A stretch of 64,000 nucleotides of DNA from an uncultured Bacteroidales bacterium (GTDB lineage Bacteria; Bacteroidota; Bacteroidia; Bacteroidales; Bacteroidaceae), in assembly GCA_902798685.1 (NCBI GenBank), contig CADBXO010000005.1, positions 1 through 64,000 on the forward strand, read 5' to 3'. Shown here in pieces: positions 50,772-59,205 of the stretch. The translations under genes and the position numbers were made by a program. Under the pieces are notes generated by a model. That model was not told where the DNA came from. It ran no database searches and saw nothing but the letters and a program-made list of their open reading frames with translations. Every line of letters starts with the position of its first letter. Within the stretch, counting starts at the first letter, position 1.

Positions 50772-52118
50772 TTACTTGTTTTTAAGGTATGCGTCAACCT
50801 GTGCGGCAGTCTCACGTCCGCTTGCCAGAGCCCTTACAACAAGGCTGGCACCGTTCTTGGCATCACCTGCCAGGAACACGTTCTCAGCGTACTGAGGATG
50901 CTCGGGCTTGAGGAATCCCATAGCCAGCAGCACCATGTCGCACTCAATGATCTCCTTGTTTCCGGTCAGTTTCATCTGAGGACGGCCGCCGTTAGGATCC
51001 GGTACCCACTCCACAGTCTCAACCTCAACGCCCTTAAGGTTACCCTTGCCGTCATCCAGGAACTTGTTTGATGTCAGGCACCAGCGACGCTCGCAACCCT
51101 CCTCATGGCTGGTTGTGGTCTTGAGGATGTTAGGCCACTGCGGCCAGGGTGTTGCGGGGTTGTAGCCGATTGGCGGCTTGGGCATGATCTCAATCTGGGT
51201 AACGCTTACGGCACCCTGACGATGGCATGTTCCGATGCAGTCACTGCCGGTATCACCGCCACCGATAACAAGTACCTTCTTGCCCTTGGCCGATACAGTC
51301 TCCTCGGGGGTGAACTGGAATCCGGCCAGACGCAGGTTCTGCTGGGTAAGCATCTGCAGTGCAAAGTATACGCCCTTGAGTTCACGTCCCGGAATCTTAA
51401 GGTCACGGGCGGTGGGTGTACCGTTTGATATGATGTATGCGTCAAAGCCCTCAGGAAGCTTGTTCAGGTCAACGGGGGTGTTGAACTTGAACTTGATTCC
51501 CTCCTGCTCCATGATCTCCATACGGCGGTCAATCACATACTTGTCAAGCTTGAAGTTAGGAATACCGTAACGGACCAGACCACCTGCTGAAGGCATCTTG
51601 TCGAACAGAGTCACCTCATAACCCAGGCAGTTCAGACGGACAGAAGCAGAGAGTCCGGCAGGACCTGCACCTATGATGGCAACCTTCTTTCCGTTGCGTG
51701 CGTATGTCTTTGGCTTGATATAACCCTCACGGTATGCATGTTCAATTATTGAGCACTCGTTCTCACGGATGGTTACGGGAGCATCGATGCAAAGGTTCAG
51801 CGCGCAGCTCTTCTCGCAGAGTGCCGGGCAGATACGGCCCGTGAACTCCGGAAAATCATTGGTGGCTGAGAGCAGCTTGTATGCCAGTTCCCACTTGCCT
51901 TTGTAAACGGCATCCTGCCATTCGGGCTGCTTGTTGCCCAGCGGGCATGCCCAGTGACAGAAGGGTACGCCGCAATCCATGCAGCGTGATGCCTGCAACT
52001 GACGGCTGCTGTCGTTCAGCGTCTGCTCAACCTCACTGAAGTCGGCTATTCTCTCATATACTGGTCTATGACCGGCGTCCTGTCTGGGTACGGTCAGGAA
52101 AGCTCTTGGATTTCCCAT
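50772..52118 (-). CDS. gltD: Glutamate synthase (NADPH) small subunit
   Basis: GltD passes electrons from NADPH through FAD and Fe-S clusters to GltB. The N-terminal ferredoxin-like domain has CMDCGVPFCHWACP and CPALCEKSC. The FAD Rossmann motif is VAIIGAGPAGLSASV, and the NADPH motif is VLVIGGGDTGSDCIGT. The tail LAGDAKNGASLVVRALASGR is typical of the family. The length of 448 residues is normal. It starts 19 nt after gltB and ends one base before dapF. Confidence 0.96.
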   Translation of the reverse strand: MGNPRAFLTVPRQDAGHRPVYERIADFSEVEQTLNDSSRQLQASRCMDCGVPFCHWACPLGNKQPEWQDAVYKGKWELAYKLLSATNDFPEFTGRICPALCEKSCALNLCIDAPVTIRENECSIIEHAYREGYIKPKTYARNGKKVAIIGAGPAGLSASVRLNCLGYEVTLFDKMPSAGGLVRYGIPNFKLDKYVIDRRMEIMEQEGIKFKFNTPVDLNKLPEGFDAYIISNGTPTARDLKIPGRELKGVYFALQMLTQQNLRLAGFQFTPEETVSAKGKKVLVIGGGDTGSDCIGTCHRQGAVSVTQIEIMPKPPIGYNPATPWPQWPNILKTTTSHEEGCERRWCLTSNKFLDDGKGNLKGVEVETVEWVPDPNGGRPQMKLTGNKEIIECDMVLLAMGFLKPEHPQYAENVFLAGDAKNGASLVVRALASGRETAAQVDAYLKNK

Positions 52119-52137
52119 AGTAGTGTCTCTTTAGAAT

Positions 52138-55100
52138 TTAGTAATCACGCTGAACATTATCAATCTTCTGCTGCAGCGCCTTCATACGCTCCTCCTGCAG
52201 GATACGGCGGTACTCGATAGGAGTAACCTGTATGAACTCACCTACATACTGAGCCCAGTTGTCAAGCATCTTCTTGGCCAATGCTGAGCCGGTATATTTG
52301 TAGTGCTTCTCAATCAGTCCGCGCAACTCGTCACGACCGGCCTTGTCCTCAATCAGGTCAAGCTCGATCATATCCATGTTGCAGTAGTAGTCAAAGTCAT
52401 GGTTCTTGTCCCAGACGTAAGCCAGACCGCCTGACATACCTGCGGCGAAGTTACGTCCTGTAGTACCCAGAACAACCACGCGACCGCCGGTCATATACTC
52501 GCAGCAGTGGTCACCTGCGCCCTCAACTACGGCTGTGGCGCCGGAGTTGCGTACAGCGAAACGCTCACCTGCACGACCGTTGATGAATATCTCACCGCTG
52601 GTGGCACCGTAAAGGATTGTGTTACCGGCTATGATGTTCTCAGATGCGTCAAACTTGCTCTCGACGGGCGGGCATATAGCGATGCGGCCACCTGAAAGGC
52701 CCTTTCCTACATAGTCATTAGCCTCACCTTCAAGTTTGAAGTTAACACCCTTCATAAGGAATGCGCCGAAGCTCTGTCCAGCCGATCCCTTGAACTTGAC
52801 GTTGATGGTGTTATCGGCCAGACCGTCATGTCCGTACTTGCTTGCTATCGCACCTGACAGCATTGCACCTGCGGCACGGTCAGTGTTGATTATATCGTAT
52901 GAAAGGTCAACCTTCTTGCCGTTCTCAATGGCATCGGTCGATGCCTTGATGATCTTCTGGTCAAGAATCTGACTCAGGTCATGCTTCTGATCCTCCTTCT
53001 TATAGAGGTCACCGTCTATCTTGGCCAACAGGCGGCTGAAGTCAAGACCGCGGGTCTTATCGTTGAACTTGGCGGTATCAATCTCGATAAGGTCTGTACG
53101 ACCTATGATATCCTCAAACTTGCGGAATCCCATATCGGCCAGCAGTTCCCTTACACCCTCTGCCATATACATGTAGTAGTTGATAAGGTACTGGCTGTGA
53201 CCGCGGAACTTGGCGCGCAGAGCGGGATCCTGTGTTGCAACACCTACAGGGCAGGCGTTTGTATGACACTTACGCATCAGCAAGCATCCCAGAACGATAA
53301 GCTGAGCAGTTCCGAATCCGAACTCGCCTGCACCCAGCAGAGCCATTGAAATGACATCACGCGGGGTCTTGAGCTGTCCGTCAACCTGAACCTCGATCTC
53401 CTTACGCAGACCGTTCAGAACCAGAGTCTGCTGAGTCTCGGAAAGGCCGATTTCAGGTGAGATACCTGCATAACGGATTGATGATGCGGGTGATGCACCT
53501 GTACCGCCCTCAGAGCCTGAGATAACCACCAGGTCAGCCTTTGCCTTGGCAACACCGGCTGCGATGGTACCTACTCCGCTCTCGGCAACCAGCTTGACGC
53601 TGATCTTGGCCTTGGGGTTCACGTTACGCAGATCATAGATCAACTGTGCCAGATCCTCGATTGAGTAGATGTCGTGATGAGGAGGAGGCGAAATCAGAGA
53701 AATTCCGGGAATTGAGTTACGTGTACGGGCAATGATCTCGTTCACCTTGAATCCGGGCAGCTGACCACCCTCACCCGGCTTAGCACCCTGGGCAATCTTG
53801 ATCTGGATCTCCATTGCGTTGACCAGATACTCGGCAGTTACACCGAATCGGCCCGATGCCACCTGCTTGATACGGCTGCTCAGTGATACGCCGTCCACAT
53901 CATTGTGGAAACGGTCGCTGTCCTCACCACCCTCACCGGTATTGCTGCGTGAGTCAAGAGTGTTAAGGGCAATTGCGATAGCCTCGTGAGCCTCCTTGCT
54001 GATGGCACCGAATGACATTGCTGCACCGATAAAGCGCTTGACGATGTTCTCGGCAGGCTCTACCTCATCAATAGAGATGGGGTTGCTCTTGAACTTGAAG
54101 TAGTTACGCAGGAACAGCGGCTCCTGACGGTCGTCAACGATAGAGCAGAATTCCTTGAATTTCTTGTAGCTTCCCAGACGGGTTGCAAGTTGCAATGTTG
54201 AAATGGCCTCAGGTGTCCATGCATGACGTATACCGTCCTTGCGGAATGCATATTGGCCTATGAACGGAAGCACATCATCGGTCTCGGTCTTGCCGAATCC
54301 CTGCTCCTGCATACGCTGGGCGTCCTTGCAGATACCCTCCAGAGTTACACCGCCTACGGTTGATGATGCTGTTCCGAAATACTTGGCCAGAAGCTCCTGG
54401 CTCAAGCCGATAGATTCAAATATCTTGGCACCGCGGTATGAACGTATGGTGCTGATACCCATCTTACTGAGTATCTTCTTAAGGCCCTTGTCGACGGCCT
54501 TGATGTAGTTGTTCTGAGCGGTCTCGTAGTCAAGTTGAATCTCTCCCTTCTTAACAAGATCGTCAATCACTGCAAATGCCATATAGGGGTTGACGGCACT
54601 TGCACCATAGCCCATAAGCAGAGCCACATGCATCACCTCGCGGATCTCACCGCTCTCAACGATAAGAGCAGTCTGGACACGCTTCTGGATTGATACAAGA
54701 TAGTGGTGAATTGCGCTGACGGCAAGAAGTGAAGGAATTGCGGCGTGTGTTTCGTCAATGCCGCGGTCGCTCAGGATAATGTAGTTGATACCTGCATCAA
54801 CTGACTTTTCGGCCTCATGGCAAAGATTTTCTATGGCTTCGGCCATACCCTTGGCACCTTTTGATTTCTCAAACAGGATGGGCAGGACCTCTGTATTGAA
54901 TCCCTTGTAACGGATGTTGCAAAGGGTATCGAGTTCAGTGTTGGTAAGAACCGGCTGCGGCAGACGTACCATCTTGCAGTGGCCCTCGCTGGGTGTAAGG
55001 ATGTTCATGCCTACGGCGCCGATGTACTCGGTCAGTGACATTACAAGCTCCTCACGGATGGGGTCGATAGGCGGGTTGGTAACCTGCGCAAACTGCTGTC

Positions 55101-56601
55101 GGAAGTAGTTAAACAGCAACTGAGGACGGTCAGAAAGGACAGCCAGCTGGGTATCGTTACCCATTGATGAAAGCGGCTCCTGTGCAGTCTGACACATAGG
55201 AACTATTATACGGTCGATATCCTCACGGGTGTAGTCAAAGGCACGCAGACGACGGCTGAACTCAGGCACATCATTCGCAGCCTTACGGCCGCTCTTAAGC
55301 TTACCCAGCTCTACACGTCCGGCACTGAGCCATCCGGCATAGTCAAGTTCGCTTGCAAGAGCATCCTTAACCTCGTTGTTACGGTAAATCTGACCGTTGT
55401 CAGTATCAATAAGGAGAATCTTACCGGGCTGCAGTTTACCCTTCTCCACTACCTTTGATGCATCAACCTGGATGCAACCAACCTCGGATGCCATAATCAG
55501 CATGCCGTCATCGGTAATAAGGTAACGTGCAGGACGCAGACCGTTACGGTCCAGCATACCTCCGGCGTAACGGCCATCAGTAAAGAGCATTGCGGCAGGA
55601 CCGTCCCACGGCTCCATAAGGATTGAATGGTACTCGTAGAATGCCTTCAGCTTGTCGCTTATGGGGTTCTTCTCATTGAATGACTCAGGAATCATCATGG
55701 CCATTGCATGAGGCAGAGACATGCCTGAACGCACAAAGAACTCCAGTGCATTATCGAACGATGCACTGTCGCTCATATCGGGCTGAACGATAGGATGAAT
55801 ATCGCTCACATCGCCCAGAGCCGGTGATGAAAGCACGCTCTCGCGGGCCTCCATCCAACCGCGGTTTCCGCGAATGGTGTTAATCTCACCGTTGTGAGCC
55901 AGCATTCGGAACGGCTGTGCAAGCGGCCATGTGGGGAATGTGTTGGTACTGAAACGGGAATGAACCATAGCAAGTCCGCTCGTAAAGAACGGACTGCTAA
56001 GATCCGGATAGTACTCACGCAACTGGGTTGATGTGAGCATTCCCTTATAGACCATTATGCGGCATGAAAGTGATACGATATAGAAATTACGGTCATCTAT
56101 ACGCTTCTCAGTGTGCTTGCGCACCTTATAAAGAAGAGTCTCCAGACCATCGGCCTCGGATGCACCGGTAATGAATATCTGAACTGTGCGCGGCTCGGTA
56201 GCACGTGCGGCTTCGCCCAGGATATTGCTGTTAACGGGTACTTCACGAACGTTGGTAAGTACAAGTCCCATCTTGGACGCCTCCTCACGGATAATGTCCA
56301 GATACTTGTCACCAAGGGCCTTGTCCTTGGGCAGGAATACGAGTCCTGTTCCGTAACTAAGGCGCTCAGGCACCGGGATACCCTGCAAGAGAATAAACTC
56401 GTGCGGTATCTGGAGTGTGATTCCGGCTCCGTCGCCCGACTTGTTGTCGGCAGCCTCGGCACCACGGTGCTTCATGTTCTCAAGCAGTGTAAGAGCGCTG
56501 TCAACAAGCTGGTGTGTCTTTCCCCCCTTAAGGTTGACCATCATACCTATACCACAGGCATCATGCTCATTCTGAGGGTCGTATAAACCGTATTTTTTCA
56601 T
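52138..56601 (-). CDS. gltB: Glutamate synthase large subunit
   Basis: This 1487-residue GltB transfers the glutamine amide to 2-oxoglutarate. The N-terminal glutaminase has the nucleophile Cys in NEHDACGIGMM after a propeptide of about 15 residues. The FMN/2-oxoglutarate barrel carries KPGEGGQLPG and HHDIYSIEDLAQLIYDLR, and the 3Fe-4S ligands lie in CLLMRKCHTNACPVG. The C-terminal GXGXG beta-helix has repeated units (AGNTILYGATSGEIFINGRA; GGRVVVLGTTGRNFAAGMSG). The length matches bacterial NADPH-type enzymes. It follows glnN by 64 nt. Confidence 0.97.
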   Translation of the reverse strand: MKKYGLYDPQNEHDACGIGMMVNLKGGKTHQLVDSALTLLENMKHRGAEAADNKSGDGAGITLQIPHEFILLQGIPVPERLSYGTGLVFLPKDKALGDKYLDIIREEASKMGLVLTNVREVPVNSNILGEAARATEPRTVQIFITGASEADGLETLLYKVRKHTEKRIDDRNFYIVSLSCRIMVYKGMLTSTQLREYYPDLSSPFFTSGLAMVHSRFSTNTFPTWPLAQPFRMLAHNGEINTIRGNRGWMEARESVLSSPALGDVSDIHPIVQPDMSDSASFDNALEFFVRSGMSLPHAMAMMIPESFNEKNPISDKLKAFYEYHSILMEPWDGPAAMLFTDGRYAGGMLDRNGLRPARYLITDDGMLIMASEVGCIQVDASKVVEKGKLQPGKILLIDTDNGQIYRNNEVKDALASELDYAGWLSAGRVELGKLKSGRKAANDVPEFSRRLRAFDYTREDIDRIIVPMCQTAQEPLSSMGNDTQLAVLSDRPQLLFNYFRQQFAQVTNPPIDPIREELVMSLTEYIGAVGMNILTPSEGHCKMVRLPQPVLTNTELDTLCNIRYKGFNTEVLPILFEKSKGAKGMAEAIENLCHEAEKSVDAGINYIILSDRGIDETHAAIPSLLAVSAIHHYLVSIQKRVQTALIVESGEIREVMHVALLMGYGASAVNPYMAFAVIDDLVKKGEIQLDYETAQNNYIKAVDKGLKKILSKMGISTIRSYRGAKIFESIGLSQELLAKYFGTASSTVGGVTLEGICKDAQRMQEQGFGKTETDDVLPFIGQYAFRKDGIRHAWTPEAISTLQLATRLGSYKKFKEFCSIVDDRQEPLFLRNYFKFKSNPISIDEVEPAENIVKRFIGAAMSFGAISKEAHEAIAIALNTLDSRSNTGEGGEDSDRFHNDVDGVSLSSRIKQVASGRFGVTAEYLVNAMEIQIKIAQGAKPGEGGQLPGFKVNEIIARTRNSIPGISLISPPPHHDIYSIEDLAQLIYDLRNVNPKAKISVKLVAESGVGTIAAGVAKAKADLVVISGSEGGTGASPASSIRYAGISPEIGLSETQQTLVLNGLRKEIEVQVDGQLKTPRDVISMALLGAGEFGFGTAQLIVLGCLLMRKCHTNACPVGVATQDPALRAKFRGHSQYLINYYMYMAEGVRELLADMGFRKFEDIIGRTDLIEIDTAKFNDKTRGLDFSRLLAKIDGDLYKKEDQKHDLSQILDQKIIKASTDAIENGKKVDLSYDIINTDRAAGAMLSGAIASKYGHDGLADNTINVKFKGSAGQSFGAFLMKGVNFKLEGEANDYVGKGLSGGRIAICPPVESKFDASENIIAGNTILYGATSGEIFINGRAGERFAVRNSGATAVVEGAGDHCCEYMTGGRVVVLGTTGRNFAAGMSGGLAYVWDKNHDFDYYCNMDMIELDLIEDKAGRDELRGLIEKHYKYTGSALAKKMLDNWAQYVGEFIQVTPIEYRRILQEERMKALQQKIDNVQRDY

Positions 56602-56652
56602 ATAATATTAAAACTTTCAATACCTTTTATTCAATTTCCAACTATCGTTTGA

Positions 56653-56686
56653 GAATTGTTGCTCATCAGTTGATGAACAACAATTC
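56653..56686 (-). repeat. Inverted repeat centred on the glnN stop codon
   Basis: GAATTGTTG and CAACAATTC flank TCATCA and TGATGA, giving 16-nt arms with a single mismatch (C opposite A) and a 2-nt spacer. The glnN TGA stop lies at the apex. No T-tract follows on the minus strand, so it is more likely an mRNA-processing or stability hairpin between glnN and gltB than a terminator. Confidence 0.7.
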
Positions 56687-58852
56687 ACGATACTTCGGCA
56701 GCGGCCACATATCATTGTCAACCACCTCCTCAAGCTTATCGATGGTCTTACGCAGCGGGAACAGAGACTCGGCAATATCGTGGTAAGCAAGAGCCTTCTC
56801 ATATTCGCCCTCAATTACGTTAGCCTTCTTGCGGGCCTCGACCATATCATCAACCTGAGTCTTGAGTTTGTTAACCAAATCAGAGATCTTGGTAACGAAT
56901 CCCATGCTTACAGCAGCCATATCCTTGTAGTTGTCACCGTAAACATCCTTCATAAGGTCGATGTTCTTGAGCAGCTTGGTCTGATACTCAAGTGCGGCAG
57001 GAATGATGTGGTTGATAGCCATACGACCTGTTACGCGGGCCTCGATCTGTACCTTCTTGGTATATATCTCCCACTTAACCTCGTTGCGGGCCTCAAGTTC
57101 CTTCTCGGTGTAAACACCCAGCTTGGTGAACAACTCGATAGCCTTGGGAGTGGTGAATGACTTGAACATCTCAGGAACGTTGGTCAGAGTATCCAGACCA
57201 CGCTTCTTGGCCTCAGCCTTCCACTCATCGGTATAACCGTTACCGTCAAAGCATACAACATCAATAATGCTCTTGATGATGGGCTTCAGGGTATCCATGA
57301 TGGCTATGTTCAGAGCCTTACCGGCCTTAAGTTCCTTGTCAACATCGGCCTTGAAGGCAATCAGCTGCTCGGCTACGGCTGCGTTCAGAGTGGTCATTGC
57401 ACCAGCGCAGTTTGCGCTTGAACCAACGGCACGGAACTCAAAACGGTTACCGGTGAATGCGAACGGTGATGTACGGTTACGGTCGGTGTTATCAACGAAT
57501 ATCTCAGGAATCTCAACCAGACCTACTGACTTACCCTTCTTGCCGGCAATCTCGATAGGAGTATCGGACGGAACCTCAAGCAGTTTCTTGAGCACGGCAG
57601 TCATTGTACGACCAAGGAAGGCCGATACGATGGCGGGAGGTGCCTCGTTGGCGCCCAGACGGTGAGCGTTGGTAGCGGTTGCGATAGAAGCCTTCAGGAT
57701 ATCGTTGTGCTTCTGTACGGCAGCCAGAACGTTTACAAAGAATGTAACGAACTGCAGGTTACCCATAGCATCCTTACCGGGAGCAAGCAGCAGTGTGCCG
57801 GTATCGGTACCCAGTGACCAGTTGTTGTGCTTACCTGAACCGTTGATACCATCGAACGGCTTCTCGTGGAACAGAACAACGAATCCGTGCTTGCGGGCGA
57901 TGCTGTTCATCACGTTCATCATCTGCTGGTTCTGATCGTTTGAAAGGTTGGTCTCACCGTAGATAGGAGCAAGCTCGAACTGGTTAGGAGCAACCTCGTT
58001 ATGACGTGTCTTAAGAGGAATACCCAGCTTGTAACCGGCAATCTCGATGTCGCGCATGAAAGCGGCAACACGTGAAGGAATGGCACCGAAGTAGTGGTCA
58101 TCCAGCTGCTGGTTCTTTGATGAGGCGTGACCCATCAGTGTGCGGCCTGTAAGCATCAGGTCAGGACGTGCTGCGTAGAGGTCCTCATCAACCAGGAAGT
58201 ACTCCTGCTCCCAACCCAGGTATGAGTATACCTTCTTTACTTTGGGATCAAACAGACGGCAGATAGGCAGAGCGGCGTCGTTTACAGCCTTCAGAGCCTT
58301 CTTAAGAGGAGTCTTGTAATCAAGAGCCTCACCGGTATATGAAATAAATACTGTAGGTATGCAGAGAGTGTCATCCTGTATGAACACAGGTGATGTAGGA
58401 TCCCATGCTGTGTAACCGCGGGCCTCGAAAGTGGCACGGATACCGCCGCTGGGGAATGATGATGCATCAGGCTCCTGCTGTGCAAGTGCTTTGCCGTCGA
58501 AAGTCTCGATCATACCGCCCTTGCCATCGTACTCCATGAATGAGTCGTGCTTCTCGGCAGTACCGTCAGTAAGCGGCTGGAACCAGTGTGTAACATGTGT
58601 TACTCCGTGCTCCATAGCCCAGGTCTTCATACCTGCAGCAACTCCATCAGCAGTCTTGCGGTCCAGAGGCTCGCCATTGTCAATGCAGTTCACAATAGCT
58701 TTGAAGGTCTTGTCATCAAGATACTTGCGCATCTTGTCACGGTTGAACACCAACTCACCGAAGTATTCGGAAGTCTTCACGGCGGGTGTCTCGACTACAG
58801 CAGCCTTCTTCTTGAAAGCATCCTGTATCACATCAAATCTAAGTTCACTCAT
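56666..58852 (-). CDS. glnN: Glutamine synthetase type III
   Basis: This 728-residue GSIII (GlnN type) makes glutamine from glutamate, ammonia and ATP as a large dodecamer. The length and motifs (MPHAMA-type catalytic regions replaced by GSIII forms) fit: VFISYTGEALDYKTPLKKAL, KTRHNEVAPNQFELAPI, HEKPFDGINGSGKHNNWSL, and HRLGANEAPPAIVSAFLG. GSIII is the main glutamine synthetase of Bacteroides (first described in B. fragilis). I used MSELRFDVIQ, where an in-frame extension would cross the leader hairpin. The 350-nt upstream gap holds a possible attenuator. Confidence 0.97.
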   Translation of the reverse strand: MSELRFDVIQDAFKKKAAVVETPAVKTSEYFGELVFNRDKMRKYLDDKTFKAIVNCIDNGEPLDRKTADGVAAGMKTWAMEHGVTHVTHWFQPLTDGTAEKHDSFMEYDGKGGMIETFDGKALAQQEPDASSFPSGGIRATFEARGYTAWDPTSPVFIQDDTLCIPTVFISYTGEALDYKTPLKKALKAVNDAALPICRLFDPKVKKVYSYLGWEQEYFLVDEDLYAARPDLMLTGRTLMGHASSKNQQLDDHYFGAIPSRVAAFMRDIEIAGYKLGIPLKTRHNEVAPNQFELAPIYGETNLSNDQNQQMMNVMNSIARKHGFVVLFHEKPFDGINGSGKHNNWSLGTDTGTLLLAPGKDAMGNLQFVTFFVNVLAAVQKHNDILKASIATATNAHRLGANEAPPAIVSAFLGRTMTAVLKKLLEVPSDTPIEIAGKKGKSVGLVEIPEIFVDNTDRNRTSPFAFTGNRFEFRAVGSSANCAGAMTTLNAAVAEQLIAFKADVDKELKAGKALNIAIMDTLKPIIKSIIDVVCFDGNGYTDEWKAEAKKRGLDTLTNVPEMFKSFTTPKAIELFTKLGVYTEKELEARNEVKWEIYTKKVQIEARVTGRMAINHIIPAALEYQTKLLKNIDLMKDVYGDNYKDMAAVSMGFVTKISDLVNKLKTQVDDMVEARKKANVIEGEYEKALAYHDIAESLFPLRKTIDKLEEVVDNDMWPLPKYRELLFIN

Positions 58853-58891
58853 AATTGTATTGTTTTGTGGTTTTTGTTCTTGTTTGTTATT

Positions 58892-58929
58892 AAAGACGAA
58901 AGGCCAGTCCAAGTGGGCCAGCCTTTTCG
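58892..58929 (-). terminator. Leader hairpin of glnN, possible attenuator terminator
   Basis: On the minus strand CGAAA...GGCTGG pairs with the ...GGCCTTTCG arm as an interrupted 13-bp stem with one bulged A, one mismatch and an ACTT loop. It is followed by TCTTTAAT, a weak T-tract. It lies 40 nt before the glnN ATG. Its 5' arm (GGCTGG) is complementary to CCAGCC at the end of the upstream leader ORF, which would form a competing antiterminator. Confidence 0.55.
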
Positions 58930-58960
58930 TTATGTTTAAAGATAAGTGTTGCCGATTGAC

Positions 58961-59068
58961 TTACTCCCCGGCTGGAGAGAGAATAGCCAAACAGCCGCAG
59001 ACATTACGCTTAGGATTGAAACCAACCTCCAGAGCATATCTGAAACCATATTCTATCAACACTTTCAT
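58961..59068 (-). CDS. Short leader ORF upstream of glnN
   Basis: A 35-codon frame starts MKVLIEYGFRYALEVGF and ends with the codons Ser-Pro-Ala-Gly-Glu-stop. It begins about 25-30 nt after a good promoter, with an A/G-rich sequence before the ATG. The final codons contain CCAGCC (able to pair with the downstream hairpin arm), and CGGCTG in the Cys-Gly-Cys codons can pair with the same segment. This is the plan of a translation-coupled attenuator. The peptide has no obvious run of a regulatory amino acid apart from a Cys-Gly-Cys, so what it would sense is unclear. It could alternatively be an independent small protein. Confidence 0.45.
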   Translation of the reverse strand: MKVLIEYGFRYALEVGFNPKRNVCGCLAILSPAGE

Positions 59069-59101
59069 ATCTTCGATCGTCTTTATGTATCAAAAACGAT
59101 G

Positions 59102-59109
59102 CAAAAGTA
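59102..59109 (-). promoter_or_regulatory. -7 box of the glnN operon
   Basis: The minus-strand sequence TACTTTTG matches TAnnTTTG exactly. Transcription would start near 59095, giving a leader of about 240 nt before glnN. No TTTG is found at -33. Confidence 0.6.
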
Positions 59110-59205
59110 CGAATAAATGTTGCAATTTGAAAACGATTCTCCATTATTTTTTCACAAAATGATATTAAAAAAATGTTATCTGCAGCAAACCGATATTTAA
59201 AAGGC

